64,000 nucleotides of DNA from Dama dama (taxonomy: Eukaryota > Chordata > Mammalia > Artiodactyla > Cervidae). The position numbers and the translations under genes are program-made. The stretch covers positions 16,182,001 through 16,246,000 of the forward strand of contig NC_083714.1 in assembly GCF_033118175.1 (NCBI RefSeq). Reading direction: 5' to 3'. This document shows positions 1-12,876 of the stretch, in pieces; positions within the stretch are counted from its first letter, which is position 1; each line of letters opens with the position of its first letter. The notes below the pieces were generated by a model, which saw only the letters and a program-made list of their open reading frames with translations, was not told the DNA's origin and did no database searches.

Positions 1-1065
1 TGCCTGCAAGATACGAGAGCCAATTACCAGCATATCCATAGTTATGGTGGGGCTAAGAGCAGTGACAATTAGTATAATTTGTGAGCTTGCAGAATGGGTG
101 AAAGGTGACACAGCAGAGCACACCCACAGGTAAACAGCTCCAGAGGAGGAATACTCAGTGGCTTCTCTCCCAGTGACTTCTCTCCCAGTGGGAGCACTCC
201 AATCCCACATACCTCACACTGCATATCAGAAACACAGCTAAGAAACCGATCTGGGGGAGGGGGGGGCTCTACAACAATGACAGAACAGACCCCACCCCTG
301 ACAGGGCAGTGGGGCAGTGACAACCACAGAGCAAAAGGGAAGCCCCACTCAATATTCAGTGCAGGTTCTGGTCACCACAAAATCAGTCACACCTCCTATC
401 AAAGGGATAATGGCCAGCCAACACTGAGGGAGGAGGCAGCAGATATCCATAGTAAAAACAGCCCTTGCACCAAAAGATATTATACCCACATAGGCTACAC
501 AGGGCTATTTCCACATAAAAATAGTCCTCCAAGACAGTCTGAGGGTCTGATATTGGGAGGAAGAACCTACAGAACATACAGCCTTGAGAGGGAGAGAAGC
601 TTGAGTATAGGAGTTCCACAGGGCTGGGGGAAATGGGACTCCACTCTTAGAGGGCACGTACCAAGCAGCACCTCCATAGCAACCTGGGCTAGACATACAT
701 AGGGGTCTTGGAGGGTCACCTGTAATTCACTATGGGGTAAAGGGGCAAGGATACTGGTTACAGAGGCCTCAAGGAATATTGACTGGTGTGAACTTTCCCA
801 GAGGTGCCCATTTTGGCACTAAGACCCAGTCCCAACCCAAGGGCCTATAGGCTCCAGTGCTGAATGCCTCAGGCCAAACAACCAGCAAGATGGGAACATA
901 GCACACCCATCAACAGACTGACTGCCTAAAGTCGTATGGAGCTGACATCCACCTCAAAACACACCCCTTGACATGACCCTGCCCACCAGAGGGCCAAGAC
1001 CCCAGTTCCTCTCACCAGAGGGCAGGCACCAGTCCCTCCCACCAGGAAGCCTGCACAAGGTATAG
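1..1065 (+). mobile_element. Probable 5' region of an old L1
   Basis: GC-richer non-coding sequence just before the ORF2-like part of an old L1. The stretch at about 960-1,060, rich in 'ccaccagagggc' and 'ccaccaggaagcctgcac', resembles the 5' part of old mammalian L1 elements as I remember it. The open frames here (for example 277-702) have no recognisable domain. It may belong to the same insertion as 1,207-5,262, split from it by a SINE, but the left end is outside the window. The family is an inference. Confidence 0.45.
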
Positions 1066-1067
1066 AC

Positions 1068-1198
1068 TGGCTGCTGCTGCTAGGTCACTTCAGTCGTGTC
1101 CAACTCTGTGCGACCCCGTAGACAGCAGCCCACCAGGCTCCCCCATCCCTAGGATTCTCCAGGCAAGAGTACTGGAGTGGGGTGCCATTGCCTTCTCT
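1068..1198 (-). mobile_element. Bov-tA SINE, antisense, 3'-truncated
   Basis: Antisense copy of the ruminant tRNA-derived SINE, recognisable by 'tccaactctgtgcgacccc' and 'attctccaggcaagagtac'. A direct repeat 'tagactggct' lies on both sides (about 1,063 and 1,201), so it inserted into the L1. Confidence 0.85.
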
Positions 1199-1468
1199 AA
1201 TAGACTGGCTGAATGGATACAAAAACAAGATAATATATGTGCTCTCTATAGGAGAACCACTTTAGACCTAGTGACGCATATAGATTGAAAGTGAGAGAAT
1301 GGAAAAAGATAACCCATCAAAATGGAAATTAAAAAACTGGAGTAGCAATACTCATATCAGAAAAAATAGACTATAAAATACTATTACAAGAAGCAAGGAC
1401 ACTACATAATAATCAAGGGACCAATCCAAGAAGAAGACATACATGTAAATATTTATGCACTGAGCATA

Positions 1469-1662
1469 GGAGCATGGTAAATAATCTGCCTGCGATACAG
1501 GAGACTAGGGTTTGATCCCTGGGTCAGGAAGACCTTCTGGAGAAGGGAATGGCAATCCACTCCAGTATTCTTGCCTGGAGAATCCCATGGACAGAGAAGC
1601 CTGATGGGCTACAGTCTGTGGGGTCGCAAAGAGTTGGACATGACTGAGTGACTAACATATGT
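1469..1662 (+). mobile_element. Bov-tA SINE
   Basis: Sense copy lacking its first bases, ending in 'gtcgcaaagagttggacatg'. The direct repeat 'cataggagca' occurs just before (about 1,463) and after (about 1,667), which proves insertion into the L1 body. Confidence 0.9.
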
Positions 1663-3639
1663 ATACACATAGGAGCACCTTAATACATAAGGCAAACACT
1701 AACAGGCATAAGAGTGTAAATTGAGAGTAACACAATCATAGTGGGGAACTTTAACACTCCATTTACAGTCTTAAATGACACAATAGACCAAACAAACTTA
1801 TTGATATTTATAGGGCATTCCACCTGAAACCAGCAGAATAGACTTTCTTTCCTAGTGTACATGGAACATTCTCCAAGATGGATCACACCTTGGACTACAA
1901 ATTAAGCCTTAGTAAATTTAAGAAAATTGAAATCATATCAAGCATCTTTTCTAGCCACAACCATATGAGATTATAAATCACTTACAGGAAAATCATGTTA
2001 AAAACCAAAAAACTAACACATGGAGGCTAAACAGTATGCTACTGAACAACCAGTGGAGCACTGAAGACATCAAAGAGGAAATAAAAGAATACCTAGAGGC
2101 AAATGACAATGAAAACATTATGATCCAAAACCTATGGGATGCAGCCAAAGCAGTTCTAAGAGAGAAGTTTAGAGCATTACAATCTTACCTCAGGAAACAA
2201 GAAAAATCTCAAATAAACAATTTAAGCATACACCTTAAGCAACTAGAGAAAGAAGAACAAACAAATCCAAAGTTAGTGGAAGGAAAGAAATCATCCAGAA
2301 CAGAGCAGAAATGAATAAAATAAAGAAAATAAAGACAAAGAAAACAATAGCAAAGATCAATGAAACTAAAAGCTGGTCCTTTGAAAAGATAGACAAAATG
2401 GATAGACCTTTAGCCAGACTCATCAGGATAAAAAGGGAGAGGGCTCAAATCAATAAAATGAGAAAAGAAAAAGGAGATGTTACAATGAACACCACAGAAA
2501 GGCTCATTAAAGACTACTATAAGCAACTATTTTCCAATAGAATGGACAACCTAGAAGAAATGGAACACTAGAAAGGCTTCCAAGACAGAACAAAGAAGAA
2601 ATAGAAAATATGAACAGACAAGTACTGAAATTTAAACTGTGATTTTATAAACTTTCAACAAACAAAAGTCCAAGACTAGATGACTTCACTAGCAAATTCT
2701 ATCAAATATTTTGAGAATAGTTAACACTTATCTTTATCAACAGTGAAAAACTAAAAGCATTTCCTCTAAGGTCAGGAACAAGACAAGGGTGCCCACTCTC
2801 ACCACTTTTTTTCAGCATAGTTTTTGAACTCTTAACCGTGTCAATCAGATAAGAAAAAGGAATCCAGATTGAAAAAGAAGTAAAGCTGTCAGCGTTTGCA
2901 GATGACATGGTACTTACTATATATAGAAAACCAGAAAACTACTTGAGTTCATCAATGAATTTGGTAAAGTTTCAGCATACAAAAGTAATACACAGAAATC
3001 TCTTGCATTTTTATACACTAACAATGAACAATCAGAAAGAGAAATCAAAGAAGTAATCCCATTTACCATTACATCAAAAAGGATAAACCTACCTAAGGAG
3101 ACAAAAGCTCCAAAAACTCCAAAAACTATAAGATGCTGATGATGATCAAAGATGACACAGATAGAGAGACACACAATGTTCTTGAATTGGAAGAATCAAT
3201 ATTGTGACAATGACTATAACACCCAAAGCAATCTACAGATTCAATGCAATCCCTATTAAATTACCAATGGCACTTTTCACCAAATTAGAACACACAAAAA
3301 AATTTACAACTTATATGGAAACACAAAAAACCACGAATAGCCAAAGCAATCTTGTGATAGAAAAACAGAGCTGGAGGCATCAGGTTCCCTGACTTCTGAC
3401 TATACTGCAAAAGTACAGTCATCAGAACAGTATGGTACTGGCACAAAAACAGAAATATAGATCAATGGAACAGGACAGAAATCCAAGAGAAAAATCCATG
3501 CACCTATGGTCACCTAATCTATTACAAAGGAGGCAAGAATGTACAATGGAGAAAAGACAGTCTTTTCAATAAGTGGTACTGGGAAAACTGGACAATTACA
3601 TGTAATTGAATGAAATTAGAACATTCCCTAACACCATAT

Positions 3640-3846
3640 AGGACGTCCCTGGTGGCTCAGACGGTAAAAGCATCTGCCTACAATGTGGGAGACCTGGGTT
3701 TGATCCCTGGATTGGGAAGATCCTCTGGAGAAGGAAATGGCAACCCACTCCAGTACTCTTGCCTGGAAAATCCTATGAATGGAGGAGCCTGGTAAGCTAC
3801 AGTCCGTGGGGTCGCAAAGAGTTGGACACGACTGAGCAACTTCACT
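3640..3846 (+). mobile_element. Bov-tA SINE
   Basis: Nearly complete sense copy starting 'ggacgtccctggtggctcag' and ending 'gttggacacgactgagcaac'. It is flanked by the target duplication 'taacaccata' at about 3,629 and 3,848, inside the L1 ORF2 region. Confidence 0.93.
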
Positions 3847-5122
3847 TTAACACCATACAGAAAAATAAACCCAAAATGGATTAAAAAGACCTAAATGTAA
3901 GGCCAGACACTATAAAACTCTTACAGGAAAGCATAGGCAGACATTCTCTGACATAAATCACAGCAATATCTTTTTGGATACATCTCCTCAAGTAATGGAA
4001 ACAAAAGCAACAATTAATAAATGGGACCTGATTACACTTAAAAACTTTTGCACAACAAAGTAAACCAAAATGAAAAGATAACATATGAACTAGGAGAAAA
4101 TATTTGCAAATGGTGCTACTGACAAGGGGTTAATTTCTAAAATATAAAAACAGCTCAAACAGCTTAATATCAAAAAAAGCAAACAACTCAATCAAAAAAT
4201 GGACATAAGACCTAAACACACATTTCTCCAAAGAAGACATACAGATGGCCAACAGGCACCTGAAAAGATGCTCAACATCACCAATTAGTAGAGAAATGCA
4301 AATCAAAACTTCAGTGAAGTATCACCTCACTCCAGTCAGAATGCCCATCATTAAAAAGTCGACAAATAATAAATTCTTGAGAGGGTATGTAGAAAAGGGA
4401 ACTGTCCTACTCCATTGGTAGGAATGTAAATTTGTACAGCTACTATGGAGAACAATATGGAGGGTCCTTAAAAAACTAAAAAGATCTACCATATGATCCT
4501 ACAATCCCACTCCTGGACATATATATGGAGAAAATCATACTTCTAAAAAGATACAGGCGCCACAATGTTCATTGCAGCAATATTTACAATAGCCAAGACA
4601 TGCAAACAATGTAAATGTTCATCAACAGATGAATGGATAAAGAAGATGTGGTACATGTATACAATGGAATACTACTCAGCCATAAGAGTGAAATAATGCC
4701 ATTAACAGCAAAACGGATAGACCTAGATATTATCATACTGTGAGAAATCAGACAAAAAAGACAAATACCATATGATATCACTTATATTTGGAATCTTAAA
4801 AAAATGGTACAAGTGTACTTATTGACAAAACAGAAATAGAGTCATACATGTAGAAAACAAACTTAAGGTTACCACGGGGAAAGGGGAGGAGGAATAAATT
4901 AGCAGATTGGGAGTGACATGTACACACTGTGGTGTATAAAATAGATAATTAAAAAAGACCTGCTATATAACAGAGGGAACTCTACTCAATATTCTATATT
5001 CTATACTCTATTCTAATATTCTAATTAGAATATTCTAACTCAATATTCTAATATTTATACTGAACATTCTATATGAGAAAAAGTCTAAAAACATGGATGT
5101 GTATATATGTATAACTGATTCA

Positions 5123-5125
<3 letters not shown>

Positions 5126-5160
<35 letters not shown>
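5126..5160. repeat. (TA)n microsatellite
   Basis: About 35 bases of uninterrupted alternating T and A near the 3' end of the old L1, followed by imperfect 'tatgtataac' repeats. Confidence 0.95.
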
Positions 5161-5164
<4 letters not shown>

Positions 5165-5395
5165 AACTATATATGTATAACTGATTCACTTTGCTGTATA
5201 CCTGAAACTAACACAACACTGTAAATCAACTATACTTCAATAAGAATGAAAAATAAATAAAACAAATTCAGGGGTGAGGAGGGTCCATACAGAGCCCAGA
5301 ACCAGGAAAGTCAACCTATCAGCTTCCTCCAGTTCCTCATAGCTCCATCTCCTTATAGGTTTCTCTTGTAAGCCTCAACTTACACTGGTTCTTCC

Positions 5396-5735
5396 TTTTA
5401 TTTATTTAATTTATTTATTTTCATTGGAGGCTAATTACTTTACAATTTTGTAGTGGATTTTGCCATACATTGACATGAATCAGCCACAGGTGTCACATGT
5501 GCCCCATTCCAACCCCACCTTCCAACTTCCTTCCCCATCCCATCCCTCTGGGTTGTCCCAATACACCAGCTTTGAGAGCCCTGTTACATGCATCAAACTT
5601 GGATTGTCTATTTCACATATGGTTATATACATGTTTCAATGCTTTTCTCTCAAATCATCCCACCCTTGACTTCTCCCACAGGGTCCAAAAGTCTGTTTTT
5701 TATATCTGTGTCTTTTTTGCTGTCTCACACTAGTT
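5396..5735 (-). mobile_element. 5'-truncated bovine-type L1 3' end, antisense
   Basis: Antisense L1 3' end. From the left it reads T-rich tail, then 'ggaggctaattactttacaa', then 'cattgacatgaatcagcca', then 'tcccacagggtccaaaagtc'. The same 3' terminus occurs at 26.1, 51.6 and 62.5 kb. Only the 3' UTR is present. This copy is more diverged than the others. Confidence 0.85.
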
Positions 5736-6174
5736 CTTGAACCAATACTGATAGAGTCATGAGGGTTTTATGATGATTAAACCACTACCACTAAATCAAA
5801 AATAGGGAGTATGGGGATCTGAAATGCAATATTGCTTTTGCAACACTGCGTCAATAGTGAGGTTAATGACCAATTTGCAGCATTCTCATATCCTCTGCAA
5901 TGCTGGCCAAACTTGACTGAGTTAACGCACAAATAAGTAAAATAAGTACAAATAACAAGGGATATCGCTGGGAACTTTTTACTCTGGCACTGCCTCAGGG
6001 TCTCCCTGCAGACTGAATCCCTGATGCCTGGTGGCAGATCACAACTAGTTTCCTTTATGATGACACATTCTTATAGAAGACAGGAAGACTTGACAGTCTG
6101 ACAGACACTTGAAGTGTGAAGATGAATAAAAGATACATCACTCCGGATGGGTGTGTGTGTGTGTGTGTGTATAA
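5736..6174. other. Single-copy non-coding sequence with a (GT)n tract
   Basis: No gene or mobile element recognised. A (GT)n microsatellite of about 20 bases lies at roughly 6,151-6,170, immediately before the open frame at 6,175. Confidence 0.6.
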
Positions 6175-6558
6175 AAGCCGTCAGCTGATGTAAGCAGTAT
6201 TCTAAACACATACAGTACCATATCAGTGCTAGAATATGTTGGATACAAAAAAGAATTGGAAGATGGACAATTTGATAGTCAGATCTATGTGGATGTGAAA
6301 ACCAAGCTGAGGAGGAGTAGCCCCGATTTGAAAATCAAATTTGGAAGCTTTGATTTCTTTCCCTTTGACTTCCCTCAAGGGCTACATTATTAGCCAGATG
6401 ATCATCTAGGTGCTATGTTTAATGTGAGTGGCATCAGGCAGGAAATTCTACCTGAAACATCTTACTCACTGCCTGTTGCTTTGTCTGAAATTCTACCATC
6501 AGATTCTTATATGGGAACATACTACAACTCAGACACTCTGGAAAAAGGAAATCTCTAG
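6175..6558 (+). pseudogene. Unrecognised protein-like reading frame with one internal stop
   Basis: A single frame stays open for 72 codons from 6,175 (after a stop at 6,172) to a TAG at 6,391-6,393, then continues in the same frame for another 54 codons to a TAG at 6,556-6,558. Composition looks protein-like: an acidic stretch around 'KKELEDGQFDSQIYVDVK' and an aromatic stretch 'FGSFDFFPFDFPQG'. There is no ATG near the start, no poly(A) tail and no flanking duplication. It could be an exon or processed pseudogene fragment, or chance. I do not recognise the family and assign no function. Confidence 0.25.
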
Positions 6559-7008
6559 CTTACTTTAGTGAAGATTGATCTCCAGCCATTTCTGCTACTA
6601 TGGTATTAAGGATTGTGGGTTAGCCAGAAGTCAGGTGAAAGGGCAGAGAATGGGAACAAAGAATCATAAGGCACAGAAGTTCAATATTATCTGCTTCACA
6701 GTGTCATAGAAATATCTGAGGATATTCATCTAACCTTTCCCTGGTATATGAATCTGCTTAAGAACATCCCCTTGAAATGTTCATCCAATTGCTACTTGAA
6801 AACATCTAGTGATAGGAAGGGCCTTAATTATTAAAGTTCACTCTATTATAAGGCAGTTCTAAAATCTAGTAAGTTCTATGCTATAGGAATCCCAAATTTT
6901 CCTCCTTGCATCTTCCATACTACTACTGTGTTTTCTTCATAGACTGCCTCCTGTGAAGGGTCTCTGGATAGGTACAGGCAACTTTACTGATTCCCATGCA
7001 ATTTGTGT
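6559..7008. other. Single-copy non-coding sequence
   Basis: AT-rich sequence without a supportable ORF, RNA gene or recognisable repeat. Confidence 0.55.
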
Positions 7009-7214
7009 ATGTTAGTTACTCAGTTGTGTTCGATTCTTTGTCGCTCCGTGGACTGTAGCCCTCCAGGCATCTCTGTCCATGGAATTCTCCAGGCAAGAAT
7101 ACTGGAGTGGGTAAACCATTACCTTCTCCAGGGGATCTTCCTGACCTAAGGAGTGAACCCAGTTCTCATGCATTGTAGGCAGATTCTCTACCATCTGAGC
7201 CAACAGGGAAGTCC
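7009..7214 (-). mobile_element. Bov-tA SINE, antisense
   Basis: Complete antisense copy, from 'gttagttactcagttgtgtt' to 'gagccaacagggaagtccc'. It carries the usual internal 'attctccaggcaagaatact'. Confidence 0.92.
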
Positions 7215-7339
7215 CACTGATTTCCTACCCCTAGGTAATAAATGAAGCTTCTCCCATGTCTTACCACATTTATCAAAGGACATAAAGGTAGGATGATAGT
7301 GACCAGCCAATAGGGGAAAGGTCTAATGGCTCAATGTTC

Positions 7340-8075
7340 TTTAGGAGCTTCTCTAAAACCCCATACAAATAAAATGTATAAGACTGACAATGCCAAATGT
7401 TGGCAAGGGTGTATGACTGGAATACTTGTATACTGTTGATAAGAATACAAAACAGTATAGTCACTTTGGGAAATAGTTTTCAGTATCTTATGAAGTCAAA
7501 CATTCTTACCACATGACCTATACCTCGGTATTTAACCCAAGATAAATGAAAATATATGTATGCACCCAGACTTATACACAAATGGTCATAGCGCTTTACT
7601 TTTAATGACCCCAAACTGGAAACAACCTAAATATCCATCAGTAAGGCAAAAGAAGATGTGTTACATCCATACCACAAAATATTTTTGGCAATAAAAAAGA
7701 ATGAGGTCCTGATATATGCCACAACATTATATAACATATAATACCTCAAAAACATGCCAAGTGAAGGAAGTCAGTCACAAAAGATCACATACTGTATTAT
7801 TACATTTATATGAAATGTCCAGAAAGGGCAAATCTATGCAACTAGAAAGTAGATTCATGATTACCTGGGGTCAAGGATGGGGAAACTGACTGCAAAGGAA
7901 TGTGATAGAATTTTGAAGTAATGGAAATATTTTACATCTCAAATGTGGTGGTTTATACACACAGACACACACACATACACACACACATTTGTCAAAACTG
8001 ATTATCTCTACATACTAAATTGATGAATTTTATTATGTGTAAATTATATCCTCAATACATTTTCAGATTTTTTAA
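7340..8075 (+). mobile_element. Old L1 3' end, sense
   Basis: Diverged L1 tail. Recognisable landmarks are 'gtatactgttgataagaata', 'caacctaaatatccatcagt' and 'aaatgtccagaaagggcaaa', followed by a (CA)n tract at about 7,960-7,985 and a degenerate 3' end near 8,060. No frame longer than about 60 codons survives. It is an older subfamily than the bovine-type L1 tails in this window. Confidence 0.8.
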
Positions 8076-9572
8076 GGTCAGGCGGAGCCCACCTCTCTGC
8101 AGAATCATGTTACTGCTGGTCCCTTTGCATCCCCAGTTATTCTCTGGGAACTCTATTTGCCAATGTCAGTACAGACACTGCCAATCCTCAGTACAGAGGT
8201 CACCAAGAACACAGGTACACAAGTAGCTGGAAAGAGCTAAGTCTTATTGGAAATATGATTCAATGAGAAAAGTTGGAGAAGCAGATGTGACCTTACTGAA
8301 ATCTGGAGCTCAAGACAGAAGGGCTTTGCAAAGAGGGCATTTTGAGTTTATTATGAGCAAAGGCCATAAATCCAATGACAGCATTTTCTCATCTGTGATG
8401 GATGTGAAGAAGGGAGCTGTCTACTTGTCATTTATGAATTAGTTCCCTGCCATAATATCTGTACTTAGAGTGCCATCAGAGTTGTTGGCCCCTTTAACAA
8501 TAGTTCTTCCATTTACCTTTCTTTTTGCTCCAGACAAATTTCAAGAAGTTCAAGAGTTACTTTCCTCAAAAGGCCTTTTATTTTCGGTCCAACTAGACCT
8601 GTATCAGTACTGAGTCATTACCTCTTAGAGGGAGAAGACTTGCAGGGAGTTTCATATTACTCTTATATGATCTTCCCAAGCTTATAAAACAGTTAAGATC
8701 AATTTTAGTTACTTTACAGGCTAGGAAATTGAGGTATGTAACATTAAAAAAAGTCTTGCCCAAGTTCTCCTGACTAATATGAGGAGTTCATATTCTGATA
8801 GAACTGGAACCCCGGTGTGACTCTAGAGCCTGGACTCTTAACCATCATATTCTTATATTTCAGGCTGTTAAAATAATAACTATTAACAGTTGTTATGAAC
8901 CTGGTTCTGAGACAAGCAGTTTGCATAACATTACTTCAATAATTCTAGAATGCCTGTGCTCCATGAGGACTCACTACTGCTTTCCAATTCCCAAGGCAGC
9001 ACCTAAGATATTACAGATACTCAAGCAAGATTTATTATGTAAATAAACAAACAGCCTTCTGTGGTAGATATTAGTGGTCACATTTTTGTTTAAAAAAATG
9101 AACTTCAAGGATATGAACTTGCTGAGTTTACAGAGCTCTGAACTGGCAGAGCCCCAAGTTCTACCACCTTGTACCTGGTATCTGTCCCAATCAGTGTCAG
9201 GGCATTGGGGAAAGTCAGTCAGTGAAAATGGAGCACTCTCGCGGTCAGACCACAGAACTAAGGTTGCTGCTGCTACTTGAGATGCTAAAGATTCCCACTA
9301 CTTCCTATTTGGCCTTTTTCCGTACTCCAGAATCTGCTCCAATGCTGAAGTTTGTGACCTGCCTATGCTTGGGGCACAAAATGGGAAAGGTAAATAATTC
9401 TGTCTTCACTTAAGGGTGGTTGAAAATATGATGTTGTTAAATAATTCTTGCCTGGATTATTTCGTATTCATTTTCTTTCCAAATCTGATGGATAATTTTT
9501 TTGACCTAAGGGCCTAGGCATAGAATAGCCACAAACTAAATGACCCATTTGCCCAAGTGTAGTACATTCTCA
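8076..9572. other. Mostly single-copy sequence with a degenerate antisense MIR
   Basis: At about 8,700-8,850 the pattern 'tttacaggctaggaaattga', then 'cttgcccaagt', then 'ctggactctt' matches an antisense MIR. The rest holds nothing I can support. Short open frames at 8,020, 9,074 and 9,222 lack domains and are probably chance. Confidence 0.5.
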
Positions 9573-9740
9573 GGACTTCCCTTGTGGCTCAGATGGTAAA
9601 GAATCCGCCTGCAATGTGGGAAACAAGGGTTCAGTCCCTGGGCTGGGAAGATGCCCTGGAGGAGGGCATAGCAACCCACTCCACTGTTCTTGCCTGGAAA
9701 ATCCCATGGATGGAGGAGTCTGATGGGCTATATTCTCAAG
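9573..9740 (+). mobile_element. Bov-tA SINE, 3'-truncated
   Basis: Sense copy from 'ggacttcccttgtggctcag' to 'gagtctgatgggctatattc'. The usual 3' end (cacagggtcgcaaagagt-like) is missing. Confidence 0.88.
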
Positions 9741-10650
9741 GGTCTTTAAGGCTTCTCACTGCCCTGGCTAAGGTCACCATAAACCCAGGGCTGGGACATC
9801 TTCCTCCTGAGCATTAGTCTTACTACCACAAGTATTTCTTCATCTATATTTCTGTCTAGTTAACTCAGGTCATCTGTAATACAAAAGCATGATGATACAC
9901 ACTGCAGCACGGCTAGCCTGTTCAGTCACTTCGGGGACAAATAATAGAAGTTATATCAGGAATGGGAAACAGTAAGACCAATTAGCTACTATCTGGTTTT
10001 AACTAGGTCTGCCATGAGCAGCCATTATAAATTCAACAAAGAATTACTGAATACCTCTATTTGCAAGGAAGTACACTAGGACCCAGGGATACAGAGTGAA
10101 ACTGTTTGACTCCTATCTTGATTAACCCATAGTCCAGTAGGAAAAACAAGCATGTAATAATTAATTACAAGTATTACAATTGCTATGACTGCTACAAAGG
10201 AGAAAAACTGGCAGGTTTTTATGCTAAGTGACTTAGTTTAAGCCACTTGCTTGACACCAAGAATCACCTTCCTCCCAGATGGTAAGGACAATGGAGCTGG
10301 TGACAGGGATGTTTGAAAGGTAACCTTCCAATGTCTGCAGAAAACATGCCGTCAGGGGTATCTATCATTGCTGTCTGCTGAAAGCCAAGAGTTTTATACA
10401 CAGTATCTCAACTCATCACAGCTACTTTGCACTACAGATTTTACAGATGTTAATACTAAGGTTCAGAGAGGCAACTTGCCCAAGGTCTCAAAGCTTTGGC
10501 CTTGAATTCAGATTGGGATTTTAATCTAAATTCTATCTAACTCCCAAGCCCATGATTTTTCACTGTTTCAAACTACTTTTAGGATGCAGTATTGTTAGGA
10601 GCAAGAGTTGAGGATTTTAGTCCAAGACCTAATACTAAATAGTTGTTTAA
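9741..10650. other. Single-copy sequence with an antisense MIR
   Basis: An antisense MIR lies at about 10,380-10,560, seen in 'attttacagatgttaatact', 'gaggcaacttgcccaaggtc' and the following 'ccttgaattcagattggga'. The rest is featureless. Confidence 0.55.
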
Positions 10651-10855
10651 GTGTGTTAGTCACTCAGTCATGTCCAACTCTCTGTGACCCCATAGACAGC
10701 AGCCCATTAGGCTCCTCTGTCCATGGAATTCTCCAGGCAAGAATACTGGAGTGGGCAGCTGTTCCCTTCCTCAGGGGATCTTTCCAATCCAGGGATCGAA
10801 CCCGAGTCTCCTTCATTGAAGGCATATTCTTTACCATCTGAACCAACAGGGAAGA
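10651..10855 (-). mobile_element. Bov-tA SINE, antisense
   Basis: Complete antisense copy, from 'gtgttagtcactcagtcatg' to 'ctgaaccaacagggaagat'. The open frames across it on both strands are SINE sequence, not genes. Confidence 0.92.
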
Positions 10856-12684
10856 TAAATAATTATATATCTTTAGACAATTCTTTTTTATCTGTTGGTG
10901 GGAGTGTTGAATACATGACTTGCTTACTTCGTAGTTTAGAAAGATGATAAATGAGACAGTAGGAGAAGACTTAGAGCAAACAAAATGCTCTGCATCTGTG
11001 TGGGACGTTACCAGTTATTGAATACTTTAAAAGGTTTCCTCTATCATACTCTTATAATCCCTGCATTGCATGTTCACTCATAGTCAAGCCTAGGAGAGGA
11101 AAGAAAGGCTAACTAGAAAGGTTTGGGATTGGAACCTAGCAAAGAGAGTCATAACATGACTTGAATAATTTTCCAATTCCTGAGCCTTAAATTCCTCATC
11201 TCTAAAGTTGCTTTTTATAATTGAAAAACATGATATGTACTAAGTTGCTTATGTTAATTTTTCTACACCTTGAGGAGGGCTGCAGGTTGCCTGCATACCA
11301 CACGCACCTGACAAAGAAAAAAAAAAGTTTAAATCTAAGTAGGCTTGGCTCTGTCAGCTCATCAGTTGCAAGTGGTGTTCAGCACTAAGTGAATAGCACT
11401 TAATGAATTAAAGACGAAAGAGGCAGCAGGGAGCATGAATGCAGGAGAAGACCTTTCACTTCAAAGTTAAAGAGCTCATTTTATGACTATTTGAGATCTG
11501 CAGATCAGAATGTTTCCATTCTTCCTCTAATTGTTTACTTGAAACAGTATATGCTCTTTAAAATCATGGAGGCATGAGGAATGGACAGAGGAACCAAGCT
11601 AAGTCCTCAAATTGGTAAACAAAACCTGCTGTATCTTAGTGACTGAGTCTTCTATAGGAACAGAAGCTGTCAGGTAGGTGGACAAGATGGGTACGGTTCA
11701 GGTTGGCTGTAGATCTGAGGATCAGATTCTAGATCACATACAATTATGGCCTGTCTTTTAGCTGTGTGCTCAAGCAAATTATAGAATCTATAGCTTTGAA
11801 ATGATTACAGCATCTTCATGGTGCCTCCCTTTTATCTGATTCATGGAGTCTCCATTCTAATAACTCTCTGAGTAGTAATCCTAACTCTGTTTACATTTTT
11901 CCAATGTATGAAACTCATAAATTACTTCATGGAGGCAATCATCCAGTTTCCACCCCCACTCTACCAAATATATCTTCAGTTAGCTCCTTCGTTTGTCTCT
12001 GAGAATAAGTATTCCATACAAGAGCCCTTCAGAGACAGTTACACGTGTATCAAGCTTCCCCTTAGACCCTTGACTTTGCTTAACATCTCAGTACCTTAGT
12101 TTTCTGACCTGGAAAATGATAAAATTGGAGTCAAAATTGAATGTGATAATGAATATTAAAGTGATTTTTAAGATACTTAAATCTCTGTACACACAGACAG
12201 TGAAGCTCCGTGAGGATGAGAACTTAATCATTCCTTTTTGGTTGTTATTTTAATATTTTCATGTATTGCTTAGATAGGTGTGGTGATAGCTCCACCCAGA
12301 TTTATGGAGATGGTCCCAATTTAAAAATGTTATCTCATTGTTCTTATAAAACATGACAAGGTACACATTCAGTTATGCAAAGCACTCTCCCAGACTGCTT
12401 TCTTGAACCTAGAAGTAGTAAAGAAGTCTTCGTCAGACATCATCATTTGTTTTGCCTTGCCAAAAAATAAAAATCACTGAATTTATGGGGTTTAAGGAAG
12501 TAGGGAAGATAGTGGATGGAAAGCCCAAAACTGGTGATACTAATGCCTGCTGGTCCTTTCTTCAAGCTCAGATCACTTCTACAGAGTTGCTGTTCCCTGC
12601 TCTCACTCAGCTTCCTAACATTTTGACAAGATTTTCATGGCTGGCTGGATTCCAGGTCTGATTTTTCTTATCACAATTTTAACC
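10856..12684. other. Single-copy non-coding sequence left of the tandem array
   Basis: About 1.8 kb with no recognised repeat, RNA or coding feature. The longest frame, at 11,908-12,099, has no recognisable domain. I found no counterpart in the later 22-kb units, so this is outside the array. Confidence 0.55.
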
Positions 12685-12876
12685 TCATGCTAAGTCACTT
12701 CAGACACGTCTAACTCTTTGCAACTCCATTAGGCTCCTCTGTCCATGGGATTCTCCAGGCAAGAATACTGGAGTGGGTTGCCATTTCCTTTTCCAGGGGA
12801 TCTTCCTCACCCAGGGATCAAACCCATGTCTCTTCCATCCCCTGCATTGATGGCACCACCTGGGAAGTGCAAGGTA
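12685..12876 (-). mobile_element. Bov-tA SINE next to the left edge of the tandem array
   Basis: Antisense SINE from 'ctaagtcacttcagacacgt' to 'atggcaccacctgggaagt'. Homology with units 2 and 3 starts only about 70 bases to its right. In those units a different antisense SINE (35,028 and 57,070) occupies the junction. Its left flank does not match theirs, so it is not the same insertion. Confidence 0.88.

Larger units (their letters stand above)
1207..5262 (+). mobile_element. Old L1 LINE, ORF2 to 3' end, degenerate
   Basis: Plus-strand L1 body. Translated pieces show late endonuclease and linker sequence (2,036-2,570), then reverse transcriptase with an FADD motif near 2,893-2,904, then the C-terminal ORF2 region to about 4,780. 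The 3' end reads 'cactgtaaatcaactatact' and is A-rich. A few hundred bases between the linker and the RT core appear deleted near 2,735. Many stops and frameshifts make it dead. Two plus-strand SINEs (1,469 and 3,640) inserted later. It is more diverged than the L1 tails at 18.8, 26.1 and 51.6 kb. Confidence 0.9.

Noticed and set aside
277..702. A 141-codon frame near the left edge
   Set aside because: Low-complexity composition, overlapping frames on both strands, no domain, and it lies in what looks like the 5' part of an old L1.
3640..3846. tRNA gene suggested by the tRNA-like start of the SINEs
   Set aside because: Bov-tA is tRNA-derived, but the copies are diverged, have the SINE body and target duplications, and do not form a mature tRNA end.
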